From Hyaloscypha bicolor E (taxonomy: Eukaryota; Ascomycota; Leotiomycetes; Helotiales; Hyaloscyphaceae), in contig NW_020194554.1 in the NCBI RefSeq assembly GCF_002865645.1, positions 310,001 through 374,000 on the forward strand: a DNA stretch of 64,000 bases, given 5' to 3'. Each line of letters opens with the position of its first letter. Position 1 is the stretch's first letter. Both the position numbers and the translations under genes were made by a program. This document shows positions 1-11,754 of the stretch, piece by piece. The notes below the pieces were generated by a model, which was not told the DNA's origin, did no database searches, and saw nothing but the letters and a program-made list of their open reading frames with translations.

Positions 1-3000
1 ATCTGTATTAAAATATCCGAGAACCTTTTTATAAAAAGCCTTAGTCTTTTCTAATATATCTTTAATCCGAATTCCGTTAATTTCTAGTAATAGTACCTTA
101 AAATTAGAGGTAAGCTTATACTAGTTAATAATTTTATATAAGTCTGAGTTGCTTTTTATATTATTAATTCTCTATCTCTAGTATTCTCTCTTAGCCTTAT
201 ATATTAAGTTCTTGAATTTATATATTTCGGGCAGATTATTTCTTTTAAATATAAAATTCTATATTACTAGATATAAATAGTATATCTTCTAGTATTTAGT
301 AATCTATTAAAAGACTAAGTATTTTTTAGTTATAATTCGGTTTTCTGGCTATTTTTATTAAGAAAGTAAAGATTTTAGTAAGTGCTTTTATATAGCTATT
401 AATATATATCTTATCTGGTAGGGTTTATAGATCTAAAAGCCTTATTATACTATTTTTAATAAGCCTAGTAAATTTGGAGAGCTTAGATTCTAGTATCTAA
501 TATTAATTTTATTTAAAGGAAACTGAGTCTTATTTCGGAATAATAGTAATCTGAGTCTTATAGTTTAATCTGCTATATATATTACTATAAATAGAGATAT
601 AAATAAATAGAATATTAGAAAAAGTTAAATCTAGTATATATTTGAATTATTAAATGAATTTACCTGATTTTCTAATAAAGTTTATACTACTAGTAGTTAC
701 TTAGCTAATAAGTTTCTTAGATTAATAGTTAGGTTTAACTTCCGGTTCGAATATATTATACTATATATTAAAATTGCCTCTAATTAGATAGTTAGATAAT
801 AGTATAAAATATAATATATAAGTAATAACTTCCGGTTTTATTAGTTATTAATAGTAATTAAAAATAATAAAGCTATTTATATCTGTCTAGAGAAAGTTAT
901 AGTTATAAATCGGATAATATTATTATATTTTAATATTATTTTCTCTATAAATATAGGTTATAACTCTAGGCCTTTTAGTCTTAATAAGTTCGGGATTTTT
1001 ATTATTCTATAAATTAACTAAAATATAATAGTTAAATTCTAGATAGTTTTAGATCTTAATATCTGAATAGATCTATAGTTTTTAAATATAGATAATATCT
1101 ATATTCTTTATATATATAGTTTAGAGAAGTATAATATAGTAAAAGAAACTTTTAGCTATATTTATCTAGTAGACTTATAGGTTCCGGTTTCTGGGCTATT
1201 AATTATAGTATTTATTATAAAGCTTTAACTGGCTTTCTAATATTTAGTATCTTTATTATTAATATCTATATTTATAGTTCTTTTAAAGCTTTTAGCTAAG
1301 AGAGTAAAGTTATTAAGGTTCTTACTTAAGGTAGTAAAGTATTTTAGATAGCTTAATAGTAGAGCAGAAAAGGGCAGAAAGAGAATAGTAGTAGCTTATA
1401 AGGATCTTTTCTTATAGGCTATTATTACTATATCTTTTTATTTCTTTAATTTAATAATATTAGTTTTCTAGTCTTATATCTGAAACTAAAGTTACTAAAA
1501 TATAATAGCTTTTATAGAAAATAGTAGTATATAGAATAGCTAGAACTCTTTATTACTATAGTAATAGATTATATTTAGCTTTTTCTTAGTAAATTTAATA
1601 ACTTTACTATTCTTTTAGTATAATATAGCTAGATAATAATTATATCTAGTAGAAAAGAGTTTATAGTAGTTAGTATAGCAGGTATTTCCTATATAGTTTA
1701 CTCTAGAGAAGCTAATATATTTATTAATTCGAATATTATATATATTATAATATATATATCTTATATATTTTATAGGGTTATAGAAGCCTTAATAGCCCGA
1801 ATTATAGTATAAAATAGCTATTTTCTTCTCGATTATTTTTGAGAGCTTACTAGTATTAAAGAATCTAAAGGCTCTACTAATAGAGGCTAGAAAGAAGATA
1901 ATTCAAGTAATTTTACCGGATTAAAGGTCCGGTCTATATCGGGAAAATTAGTAACTAATAGGCCTAATAGTAGTCTATATAAAGACTTCTTTTTTAATAA
2001 CTAGAATAGTATAAATTAATATACTACTAAGTTCAGAAATAGAGTAGAAACTAGATAGAATTTCCGAAATAGTATAGTTATATCAAGTTTCGGGGTATTT
2101 AATTTCTTTTCTATAGAAGATTTATAAAAAAACTTTACTATTTTCTTAAAAGCTAAAAAGGTTCCGGATAGTAAAGTCTACTAAAGTAATAGCCTAGCCA
2201 GTTCGGATTAGTATAATTAGTAGAACTAAAGCTAGAATAATACTAGTAATCTTAGCTATAAGTTTCTAGTAAAGTATAAAAGGCTTTAGCCTATTAAGAA
2301 AAGCCTATAGCTCTACCAAAATAAGAAGATATTAATCTTCTTTCTTTAGATATCTATTATCTCTAGAGCCTCTATTAGCTAAGTTTAAATAGAAGAAAAT
2401 AAGAAATACTTCTCCGGAAATTAATATAGGCCTGTTTCCCGAAGAGGAAATACTAGCCGATTTTGGGGTCTAATAATCTGCCTCTAAGTTTTTCAGGATC
2501 TTTACTATATTTATAAAGGAAACGGACTTGGCTAAGCCGGAGGATAGTATACCAGAATCTAGTAGGCTCTTAATATAGAGAGGAATAAAGATATTTGTTT
2601 TAGTAAAGAGAGAGCTAGTAAGGAAGTAGATAACTTTATTATATATATCTTATATAGCTTTACGCTTTTCTGGTCTATTATATATAGTAATAAAGGTATC
2701 TACTATAATAGCAAAGTTGTTTATTATAATATATTAGATACAGGCTTTATATTCGAGAGCTTTTAGCTAGCCAGAGATGGCCTTGGGAGTAGTAGTATAG
2801 ATGCGAGTACCACTACCTAATTCGAGACAGGGAGAAGGATTTATATTCAGGTCCTTTTGTCTCTTTATAGTACGGTTGAGGTTAGAAAGTAATTAAGGTT
2901 CTTGCGGGCATGTAAAATCCGCAGTTTGGCTTCCGGAATAGGAGGAATTCGAGTTTTTAGGGGTGAGAGACACTATTATTACCTATAATAGTGTATAAAG

Positions 3001-3020
3001 CACTGGGAAAGATAAAATAA
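1..3020. repeat. RIP-like degraded repeat DNA, AT-rich
   Basis: The stretch is dominated by TA-rich words with very few CG dinucleotides, and no reading frame stays open for long in any direction. This fits C-to-T mutation of repeats by RIP, which is an inference from composition. Towards 2400-3000 the minus strand shows short open pieces that could be the remains of a retroelement protein, but I could not assign a family. No tRNA, rRNA or intact gene was seen. Confidence 0.7.
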
Positions 3021-3466
3021 AATCTAATATATTAATTGGGATGGTTTTTATATGCCCTTAGGGCTTGTAACAAAAGTTGTCGAGCAAACAGTGAGTTTGG
3101 GAAAAATGTTGTAGGTGTATGTAGGAGGGGTGAAGCTGCGGAAGGAGTAAAAGCACGGCGCGGTACGGGCCGGTAGGCGGTATGGCCCCCGGCGCGGCGT
3201 GCGACAGATACCGAAGCGAGACCCAAAGTGGCCCGTGCGCGCCCCCCAAACCCCTCGACGACGACGATGACCCCGTCCGGCACCTTGCTCGCCTTCGACC
3301 GGTTCCTAGAAGGTCTAGAAGAGCCGCTCTCTCTCTTGTCCCCTATCAACTTCTCGCACGAATTAGCCTCCTCTTACGCGCCCTGTTCGCTCTTGATACT
3401 CAAACCCTCCGAAAAAGGGTGTCAGGAATCATCATGTGACCAGCCACGCTAGGCTCTGTGTTGAAA
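3021..3466. other. GC-richer segment without a supported gene
   Basis: Base composition changes abruptly from the AT-rich repeat to a GC-rich block at about 3120-3330. Short overlapping frames exist on both strands, but none has a recognisable domain or a convincing start. It may be the end of an element or a gene remnant. Confidence 0.4.
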
Positions 3467-3487
3467 TTAGGGGCCTGAGGCCCCTAA
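3467..3487. repeat. perfect hairpin, 9-bp arms
   Basis: The arms TTAGGGGCC and GGCCCCTAA flank a 3-nt TGA loop. The hairpin lies about 50 bp before the 18-bp minisatellite. No transcript end or element border can be assigned to it from sequence alone. Confidence 0.75.
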
Positions 3488-3536
3488 TAGGCTTAGTAAG
3501 CCCTGGAACCGAACGCCATGGGGCTGTGCACTAGCT

Positions 3537-3713
3537 TAATACCCTGTACAGCTGGAATACCCTGTACAGCTGGAATACCCTGTATAGCTGGAATACCCTG
3601 TACGGCTGGGATACCCTGTATAGCTGGAATACCCTGTATGGCTGGAATACCCTGTATGGCTGGAATGCCCTGTATAGCTGGAATGCCCTGTATAGCTGGA
3701 ATCGGTTCAGCTG
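3537..3713. repeat. 18-bp minisatellite, about nine copies plus a partial one
   Basis: The unit GGAATACCCTGTATAGCT repeats head to tail with point variants (TACAGCT, TATGGCT, TACGGCT, and GGAATGCCC in the last copies). Because 18 is a multiple of three, both strands stay open and would read as hexapeptide repeats (IPCTAG or IPAIQG), but neither frame has gene-like flanks. The last unit is truncated before GGTTCAGCTGG. Confidence 0.9.
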
Positions 3714-4964
3714 GCATAGGGGTTTAGTGCATGTGATTTAGGGGGTTCAGGGCTATATATACGGGCTACTTACCACTATAGAACAGCAGTCAATTCAGTA
3801 CGTTTTACTTGGTTTACATTGCAAGCACGTGACCCTAGCTTCTTTACTTAGCTAGTTCAACACTCTGCAGCACATATTTATGTCTGCAGCTCTTCGGTGA
3901 AGCTCCATTATGCTCGCAACTCCGGGAAGGCAAACGAGTGCGCGCACGGACCTTGAATTTGGAAGCTGAGAGACCTGATGCCCCGCGATTTTTGACAAGC
4001 CAACGAGATGGACATCAGGAGCGGCTGCTAATGAGCTGCACGAGGAAAATGCAAGCAAGGCTATATGCAGACGCAGATAGAAGTCAGACTATAGGTAGTA
4101 ATCTTAGACATAGGAATTGTTCGAAAACATGTTACGTCTGCAGTCCTACGGTGGACGGCTGGAACCGAGTATGAATAAATCAATCAATCAATGTCCATAG
4201 TGGATCAATGGATTAACTCTTCAACAAATCATCGATTGACATATGTGCCTTGCATCCACAATCAAACCACCAATAATAGCCTGCGCTCCAACACTGTGTA
4301 ACATGTCTTGCAAAGGCGAATTGCTGCCTAACATGCCCAATTTACGTTTCAACAAACATATTTGATTATGAACCTGCACTGCTAACAAACCTCACCCTGA
4401 AGATCGGGAATCCTGCTTGCCCGGAACCGTGCCAACTCGTCACCCTCATCGATTGAGGCTGCACGCAGAACATTGATCTCCCCTGCTTCCTATTTTGCAT
4501 CCTCCGCTTCGTGTCTTCTCCAGATACCAGCTCTACTGGCTGGTCTCCTGCTGCGACTGTATTACTCTAAAGCCGCCGGCCCAGGGCATGGGAAGGTTTT
4601 ATCGCCAAGTTATGGCTTGCGAACATGACGTTAGGATTCTCTAACGACCTCACAGGATCATTTATGATAATACAGGATTGAATAATCGGTCTTTCGCATT
4701 GACAGCCCCGGCTAGCGTCTCGCCTGTTACAGTATCTGCAGTACGCTACTTTGAGATAGGAAGAGAACAAACCTCCCAGGCTCAAGAAGACGGACCTCAT
4801 ACTCATAGTTCCGAACACCCATACTGAGGTATTCCTGAGTGAATCTCTCTAGTACATGCAACATTACAATTCTTCAAGAGGTTTATCCAGAATTTTGTCG
4901 TCGACTATATCGTCTCTGGCATTACAATACTCCAATTTCCAAGTGATTGGTACAGAACTTTATC
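3714..4964. other. intergenic stretch upstream of the HET gene
   Basis: Base composition is balanced. Small frames at about 3850-4170 on both strands and on the minus strand at 4567-4818 show no domain. The last few hundred bases should hold the promoter and 5' leader of the HET gene, but I see no diagnostic TATA box or operator. Confidence 0.4.
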
Positions 4965-7149
4965 ATGGAGACATTGGCCATTTCGGAGATTCCGTTTACC
5001 AGTGGTGACCACTTATGTGTTCACTGTAAGTCTTGCATCAATAACATTCCAAGAATAGGACGTAGTATGGGCTTCATACCTAAAGAGGGGCAGATGAGTA
5101 TTTCTTCCGTGCCAGAAAACGAACAGGAGGCCAATATGCCCCATTGGCCCACCTTCGATGAGTTCTTAAATTCAGCATCGGAAAACTGCCATCTTTGCGC
5201 TTTATTCCTTCTTCAGCTTTGCCCTAGAGATCGTCTTCGGATATCAAACTGGGAGAGGGATGGTGCTGCAAAGGCATTTCCGGCTATAACCCGGATTACG
5301 ATAATACACAGTACATACGAGGAAACTGGATTATATGAAATATGGCTTAGGTACCCCATGCCGTCAGATGTATTGCTGTCACGACGCCAAAAGCGCAATG
5401 AGATGAAGGTGCATTTGAGACATGCTACGGGTTAGCCCCTTCGAGACACATCCATATCTATGCTCACACTACTTAGTTGATATATGCGGCAATTTGCCCT
5501 CCCCTTTAAGCTCGTTCTCACTCTCTGCCTGGGAGGTTGCGCTTTCCTGGATCATCAATTGTGTGGTCAACCATAAGTCTTGCGGTCAGACAAATCTTCG
5601 CTCAGCACGAAAATTACCGTCTCGTCTAATCGCAGTCGGTGAAAAAGACGATTTCTCAGACATACGCTTATGTGAGACAATCGAGTTCGAAGTAGGCTGG
5701 CAGTATGTCACATTGAGTCACCGCTGGCCCCTTAATGGCTTCTCTTTCAAGCTTTCGGAGGAGACTTATAATGAATTCTTAAAAAATATACCCTGGAATC
5801 AAACGCCACAAACATTCAAAGATGCTATTATCGCCACAAGAAAGCTTCAAGCAAGCTTAGGTATTAGGTACCTGTGGATCGATACATTGTGTATCATTCA
5901 AGACTCCGAGGAAGATAAAAAGCGAGAACTCGGCATAATGGGTGATATTTACAGCTACTCGTTTCTTAATCTTGCCGCTTGTACCGATTCTGACTATGGG
6001 CTTTCCGCCAAGCGCGATAAGCTCTCTTCACATACTTGCATTATCAAGGTTGGACCTCAAAGTCAGCTGCCTCAAGGATACTACGCAGTCGAGAATATGG
6101 ACGATCACCGGACAGAAGTAGTACAATCAGAATTGACAAGCCGTGGTTGGGTTCAGCAGGAGTTCTTACTAGCCCGCCGTCTGCTCATCTTCACGCCACA
6201 GCAGCTTTTTTGGGAGTGCGCATGTTTCTGCGCATCCGAGAAGCGCCCAGGAACTATGATCCCACCTACGCTCGCAAGATCCCGCTTGAAAGAGAAATCT
6301 TTCGACAACCCAGACCTTTGGATGCAACATCCAGGCTCTGAAGAGCGAGATTTCCAATTCTATCGACTTTGGATGAATATTGTCGGGGCCTATACTGCTT
6401 GCAATCTCACAAACCCAGAAGACAAACTGGTGGCTATTTCTGGCATGGCAAAACAAATGAAAAGAGGAATTGAGGAACGAGATAGCTATCTCTGCGGATT
6501 ATGGACTCGTCGCTTGGAGTTGCAATTGTTATGGCGGGTTCAAGAGGGGCATCGAAGGAAAAGGCAGGAGGATACGCAGAGGTTTAAATATATTGCACCT
6601 ACATGGTCATGGGCTTCCGTAAACGGCCGAGTCTACAATCATCGGACGAATAGAGAGGCTTGGGAGAAGACGCAGCCTATGGTCAAGATCGAGATACTGG
6701 ATAGACCTCATTACGAAAACAACTTTGGCCGCCTACGACCTCCCCCTTATGCGGCGTTGGCGATCACCGGTCTTCTGCTCAAAGTCCAAATGGAAGCAAG
6801 GCTGAAGCCAGAGCCAGGGTTTGTGCATAGATTTACTCATCTGACGTGGCACCGTCTTCAATTTACGGAAACCCCGGTTTACCTCGACCTAGATACGCCG
6901 GGAGACAACGTCATCGATGTGTACTGTCTTCCGATCGTGAAGGAGGAATATACTGCAGGGACACAACTTGTCTGTCTAATACTGAAGAGAGAGGGTTCCA
7001 TCCCGGGTTTATATATGCGATGCGGACAACTCCCTTGGCTACGTCATTGGCAACATGAGTTCATTAGCGTTGCGAAATCGACAAAGCTCTCTGAAAGTGG
7101 GTACCATGCCGCTCACGAAGATGGCCAGGTCACGATACTCCTCGCATAA
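4965..7149 (+). CDS. HET-domain (heterokaryon incompatibility) protein
   Basis: This gene encodes a predicted 712-residue HET protein in two exons (4965-5430 and 5477-7149). The 46-nt intron starts GTTAGC and ends CTACTTAG, and splicing it joins the two frames in phase. The N-terminal part has paired Cys-x2-Cys motifs and a GCHLCALF-like segment (here NCHLCALFL) common upstream of HET domains. The HET core follows with YVTLSHRWP, the TFKDAI motif, RYLWIDTLCIIQDS and YSYSFLNLAA, then a GWVQQEFLLARR segment. HET proteins of this type are known from fungal allorecognition, where the domain triggers cell death on non-self fusion; the role of this one is inferred from family only. The in-frame TTG at 4947 was rejected in favour of the ATG at 4965. 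No partner domain (NACHT, ankyrin, WD40) is present. Confidence 0.9.
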
Positions 7150-7526
7150 ATTCGCATGCCGAAGTTGATCGCGACGTATGACATCGCTACGCTGCTGCTA
7201 TAGCCGCTGCATATGCTAAAGTGCTCCTCTACGCCATTGGCGCAGAGCCTTCTGCCAATCCTCCGCGGCGGGGCGAGGGAGGTTAGTTATCTTTGGTTCC
7301 CTGGTTTGGCCGGCCATGACTTGTTCTCCTCACAACAAAGCCATCATCCTGCTTCAATCCTCAGTCGAGCAGGTGGTGTTTCGAGCAGCTCACCGCGGTG
7401 GCCGACATATTCTTATACGCAGACCCTTCTTTCGCTGTTCTGCGAAACCGGCAGGATAGCTCAGCCTCACCTACAAAGACCTAGAGCGAACGGCACGAGA
7501 GCTTGAATGCGCCTGATAGCCGAGCC
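7150..7526 (+). other. intergenic gap between HET and DUF7587-like genes
   Basis: A frame open over 7213-7506 has no recognisable domain and could be an upstream exon or leader of the next gene. I see no convincing splice link. Confidence 0.35.
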
Positions 7527-8135
7527 ATGGCTAAGCGCACGATATACACTCGAGCATACTCTAAAAGCAGTGCTGGGCAACTTGTCTCCGCTAAAGCGCT
7601 AAGAGGCGATCCATTATCCCCCACGGACCTCCTTGATGAGTTCAGAAAACACGCCGACAGATACAATCGAGAGCCTACGGCCTTAGTGTCAGTCAGCGAT
7701 CGCATCGTCGACACGGTGAAGCGTGCTTTTGACAAGCGCTATGGGAATGGCGAGTCCCCAGCAGATACTTGGGTCGCTTTCATTGAGATCCCATCCATCA
7801 TACATGAGAACCCTGGCCGAGTCCATGCTTCAAGACGCTTGGCAGAGGAATGCGAACTCCCGGAGCCAAACTTATTCAATCACGAGATGGTTTTTGAATG
7901 GGCTATACCCGAGAAGTATGTGCTCCATAAGATCTCCTTGCAGACCTTGATGGATCGTGGGCTTCAATGGGAACATCTTACTCCAAAGTGGCCTCGAGCT
8001 TCAACCTTTATCGACAAAAGAATTACGATGCTGTATCGCGAGGGACCTCCAGCGTACCAGGCCTTGAATTTGTTGTATTGGTGTATCCAAGCACACGAAC
8101 ACCGAACCCAAGCACCCACTTCCCTCCCCAACTAG
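7527..8135 (+). CDS. DUF7587-like protein, C-terminus uncertain
   Basis: Reading from the ATG at 7527 gives 202 residues. The stretch from TIYTRAYS through PTALVSVSDRI, ADTWVAFIEIP, ASRRLAEE and FEWAIPEKYV to LQTLMDRGL resembles the fungal DUF7587 domain, whose function is unknown. The track start at 7503 is a TTG and was not used. The stop at 8133-8135 may not be the true end. A plausible intron with branch GCTAAC and acceptor TTTCCACAG at 8210 lies just downstream, but the candidate donors (8075, 8081, 8083) do not keep the frame of the basic KRKRKR-coding segment that follows. The family call rests on motif resemblance only. Confidence 0.55.
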   Translation: MAKRTIYTRAYSKSSAGQLVSAKALRGDPLSPTDLLDEFRKHADRYNREPTALVSVSDRIVDTVKRAFDKRYGNGESPADTWVAFIEIPSIIHENPGRVHASRRLAEECELPEPNLFNHEMVFEWAIPEKYVLHKISLQTLMDRGLQWEHLTPKWPRASTFIDKRITMLYREGPPAYQALNLLYWCIQAHEHRTQAPTSLPN

Positions 8136-8210
8136 CAACACTCCCGGCACAGAGGCATGTCACTCTCCTCCTGCTATGCTCCAAAGCTAACTCAAGTCAA
8201 GTTTCCACAG

Positions 8211-8350
8211 GCTGAGGAACGAGAACGAAAACGAAAACGAAAACGATCGCAAGAACCCGAAGGTCCATCCAGTCTCGCTCCATCCGTGCCCCTTCGAAAG
8301 CAACGGCGGACGTCTCTTGCAGATGCTGCTGCTAAAAGCACACATGACTA
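8211..8350 (+). other. possible 3' exon with 6-bp repeat
   Basis: After a good acceptor at 8210 the sequence stays open to a TAG at 8348-8350. It encodes a lysine/arginine-rich run from a GAAAAC-type hexamer repeat (about 8218-8245), like a nuclear localisation tail. The phase does not match the obvious donors of the upstream gene, so it is listed separately. Confidence 0.3.
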
Positions 8351-8808
8351 GAGGGCAACGAGCGGCATCAACGATAACCAGACCAATTCAATTGGGTATT
8401 GGAGCGAAGAGGGACGCTGGCCTAAGGAATACTTCAACCAAGACGATTAGACTAGGAAAGATTTCGAAAAATACAACGGGATACCCTGGGTAACAGAGAT
8501 GGGGTTGAATCACCTACTTGCAAGGAAGAAGTCGTAAATGCTGCGCTTCTGCCCACGAATGCTGCTCTCCCATCATACTCTTCTCCCCTCTCCAACGCAC
8601 ACGTCCAAAACGCCTCCCTTAGCACCCTACTTCGCAAATCGCTATCGCAGGTTTGTTCTCATTTTTCGTCGGTTCCCCTCCACCTTTCTTACAGACGTCT
8701 AATTCCAATCTTCCGTAGCAAATCTGAATCGCCAACTACCACGTACGACGCGCTGCAACTTTGCCATCTGAGCCCATCCGCCGCGGACCGGGTACATTAA
8801 TACCGACG

Positions 8809-9301
8809 ATGTCAGCTGGCACAATGACTCGAGATAGCCCACCTCCTATGTTCACCCTCTTTCCGAAACTCCCTAAGGAACTCCAAATGAAGATCTGGAA
8901 GTGCGCTCTCCCAGGCCCTCGTATCATTCAACTACATTATCTGAATAGTGCCTTCTTCTTTCGTGGTGCTCGTCCTCCACTAGTACTTCACACATGCCGA
9001 ACTTCTCGAGAAGTAGCTCTCACTGTTTTCGAGCGCGCTTTTGCTAGCAACGATAAGCCGATATGCATTGATTTCGCTCACGACACTCTCCATCTCGCTA
9101 CCAGCCCTGGGATGTGCAAACATATGGCTGGCTTATACCCTGATATCAAGGAGAAGATCTAGTCTCTAGCAGTTGAAATTTCCTTGGAAGAAGATCTCGA
9201 GAAGTCAGCTATCGATATCAAGCTTTCACATCTCAGCAATCTTAGGGAAATCATCTTTGTCGTTGGACACGCAGAGAGGTTACTTGAGTTCAAGTATGCA
9301 T
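8809..9301 (+). pseudogene. 2EXR-domain gene broken by a stop and by a transposon junction
   Basis: From ATG 8809 the frame carries the 2EXR signature FTLFPKLPKELQMKIWK, then RIIQLHY and LVLHTCRTSREVAL, typical of fungal 2EXR (F-box-like) proteins of unknown function. An in-frame TAG at 9160-9162 interrupts it. Beyond the stop the same frame continues sensibly with SLAVEISLEEDLE and LSHLSNLREIIFVVGH, so the TAG probably replaced a CAG, as a RIP-type C-to-T change would do. The 3' part then ends at about 9302, where pogo-transposase sequence on the other strand begins. Confidence 0.8.
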
Positions 9302-9302
9302 T

Positions 9303-10620
9303 AAGCGTATGAGCATCCTGTTTAATCAGATTATGCAGCGACGCAAGACCCTCTGCTGACACTGGCGTCACAGGCGTTTGTGGTACTTCATCCTGATGAC
9401 AAGAACCCACCTTTATCTCATCGGTCCTCGGAATAGTTAATTGAGCGGGGGGCTTTGGTGTCACCCTGAGGACTCTGTCTGGGTTAAACGGAAACAAACC
9501 ACAGGCCGCCCATGCGGCCGTAATATTTCTCTTCGTGAAAGCCTTCTCCCTTGTAGGGCTATATAGAGAGGTGAAATGTTACTTGCCGACTGTATTTATA
9601 CCTCCTTGGAATAGCCTGTCAGCCTCGTCGCGGTAGAAGCCCTTTAATAGGGCAAACACTCCGACGTTGCAGGGCTGGAGCTTGTGGGAGGTGTAAGAGG
9701 GGAGGCGATATAGCATGATGCTATTTGCGAAACAAAACTCTTGGGCTTCGAGGGTCTCCTATGCGGCGAAACCGTTACAGATCAGTACCCGCGGCTTCTG
9801 GTTAGCCTGTTCTCTAGTTTGGGGATTAAACATGCGCTTGAGCCACTCTAAGCTGATCTTGGAGTCGGTATACCCGGATTCGGAGCAGGTATAGTGCCAT
9901 CCAGGGGTGGGGAATATGGTCCAGTTACTTCGATAGGTAGTAGCTGGCCAAATAATTATTAGTAATAAAGACCTACCATTAGCACTAATATATTTAATAG
10001 CAGTGACTATAGTATGCTTAATGCCTGCACCTCTATAGTCTCGCGGATCGTCCTTACTTAAAAGAACCTTAATAAAGCCAAGTATATATAATATAACTCC
10101 TGTCTTGTCCATATTATAGACGTTCTCTGGAAGGATAACCGGATCTTCTAATACCTTTCCGATTACCTTAAACTAATATATTATTTTCTTATAGATATTA
10201 TTCTCGTAGCATTTCCAGGCCATTGCCCTTACTCGTTATAATTTGAGTATTAGATAACGCTTCTGGAAGGCTTGAGCCCAGTTCTTATTCGGAGGCTTAG
10301 CCGCTTTCTGTATCTTGGAGCGCTAGCGGGCAATACTAAAGGTAAGAGATAGTAGGCACTTAATTCGTATAGGATTTCCGAGATTAGCTATTAGTTTCAA
10401 ATACTTTTCGAGGGCTATTTCCTCCGGTAAAGTAAGATACTATTAGCTTTAGGCCTTCTCTTCTTTTGAATACCGCCTATAATAATAATAATAAAGGGTA
10501 GTTAGAGAAACTCTACTATATTTTAATATAGTATTATATATTCGAGGCTTTTCCAATAGAGAGGCCTCTATTAGTACTTTACTAGTATAGTCGATTATAA
10601 GGCATTGCCTCTGTACCTTA
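9303..10620 (-). pseudogene. pogo/Fot1-type (Tc1-mariner) DDE transposase relic
   Basis: Reading the minus strand from about 10620 down gives, piece by piece, a Fot1/pogo-like transposase. There is a helix-turn-helix-like start, LPEEIALEKYLKLIANLGNPIRI, then KPPNKNWAQAFQKR, VYNMDKTGV, AIKYISANGRSL, SLEWLKRMF, LQPCNVGVF, REKAFTKRNI and GLFPFNPDRVLRV. Family members have catalytic Asp in the LxxDGHGSH-like and LQPCDVG-like motifs. Here both read Asn (LICNGF and LQPCNVG), and several codons are stops (for example near 9570 and 10250), so it is dead. The C-terminal end is cut at about 9302. No terminal inverted repeat was found at that border. Confidence 0.85.
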
Positions 10621-11754
10621 TATGGAAATGGGAATGGAATTAGAACTAAGTAGCGAATTAGTATAATAAAGTAGTAATACGGTATAGAATTAGATATCTG
10701 GCTTATAGAACCTTCTAGAAAAACACTATATTATACTACGTTTCACGTGATATATAAACGAATTTAGGATAAAATACGACTTATATAGCTATAAATATAA
10801 TATTAGGTAAGGGTAATAAATCCTTTCTTATTTATTAAGATATAGTATTTTATATATCTCTTACTTTTATCCGGATAAATCCGGTAGGCAGATTTCCTTA
10901 TACTTTATATATTTAAACTTTGAAGCTATATTTAAATATAATAGAAGCTTTATATTACGGCCCCGAATTCCGAAAATAGGTTAATAGTTATAATAAAATA
11001 GGGAGTAATAGCTAGAATATCTCTTAATACTTTTAATAAAATAATTAGTAATAGAACTAAAATAAAGTATTTTTTTTAATTATAAGTCGAGCCCTTATAG
11101 AAAAATAGCTAAATAATAATAGTATATAGATTATAACTTTATATATTTATATAATAGAGATTTGAGACTTCTAAACTATAAAAAAAATTTAGTATATAGA
11201 AATAAATATTATATATTTTTAGTTCTTCTAATAAAAAGTATTAATATTTGCAAAGTATTACTTATATAAATTAGTAATAAGTATAAAGTTATTATAACTT
11301 CTATTAGATTAAATATAAAATTATTCTCTTAAAAGCTATTTATAAAATCTATATTTATAATTAGTTATAAGGTTATTATATAAATCCGAATAGCTAGTTC
11401 TGAACTATTAACTTATATTATATATTTTAGTAATTTAGGTAATATTATTATATTTAATACTATTTTAAAGTAGCTCTTATTTCCGGAGCTTTTATTTAAA
11501 TAGAAAATTTAAGGAAATCGCGGTTTTCTAATTAAGAATTATTATATTATTTATTTTATAATTATATATTATTTTAATTTTAATTTTTTAAGAAATTCTC
11601 TTTTACTTTAAAGTATTAGATAATTAACTACAAATTCCAATTTATATAAACCGAGATATTAAGTATAATAAAGTCCGAAATTGGCTTTAGTTTCGAATAT
11701 TCTAACTTATTACTTTTATTTAAATACGGTATTATAATAGATATAGCTTTCTTA

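Noticed and set aside
1..3020. Assignment of the first 3 kb to a named retrotransposon family
   Set aside because: Minus-strand pieces look coding-derived, but stops and substitutions prevent recognising a specific domain.
3493..3727. Repeat-peptide open frames on both strands of the minisatellite
   Set aside because: They result from an 18-bp unit without stops; there is no ATG context, flanking domain or splice support.
5422..5435. Apparent frameshift between two overlapping HET frames
   Set aside because: A 46-nt GT-AG intron at 5431-5476 with a CTCAC branch-like site joins the frames in phase and restores a plausible HET N-terminus.
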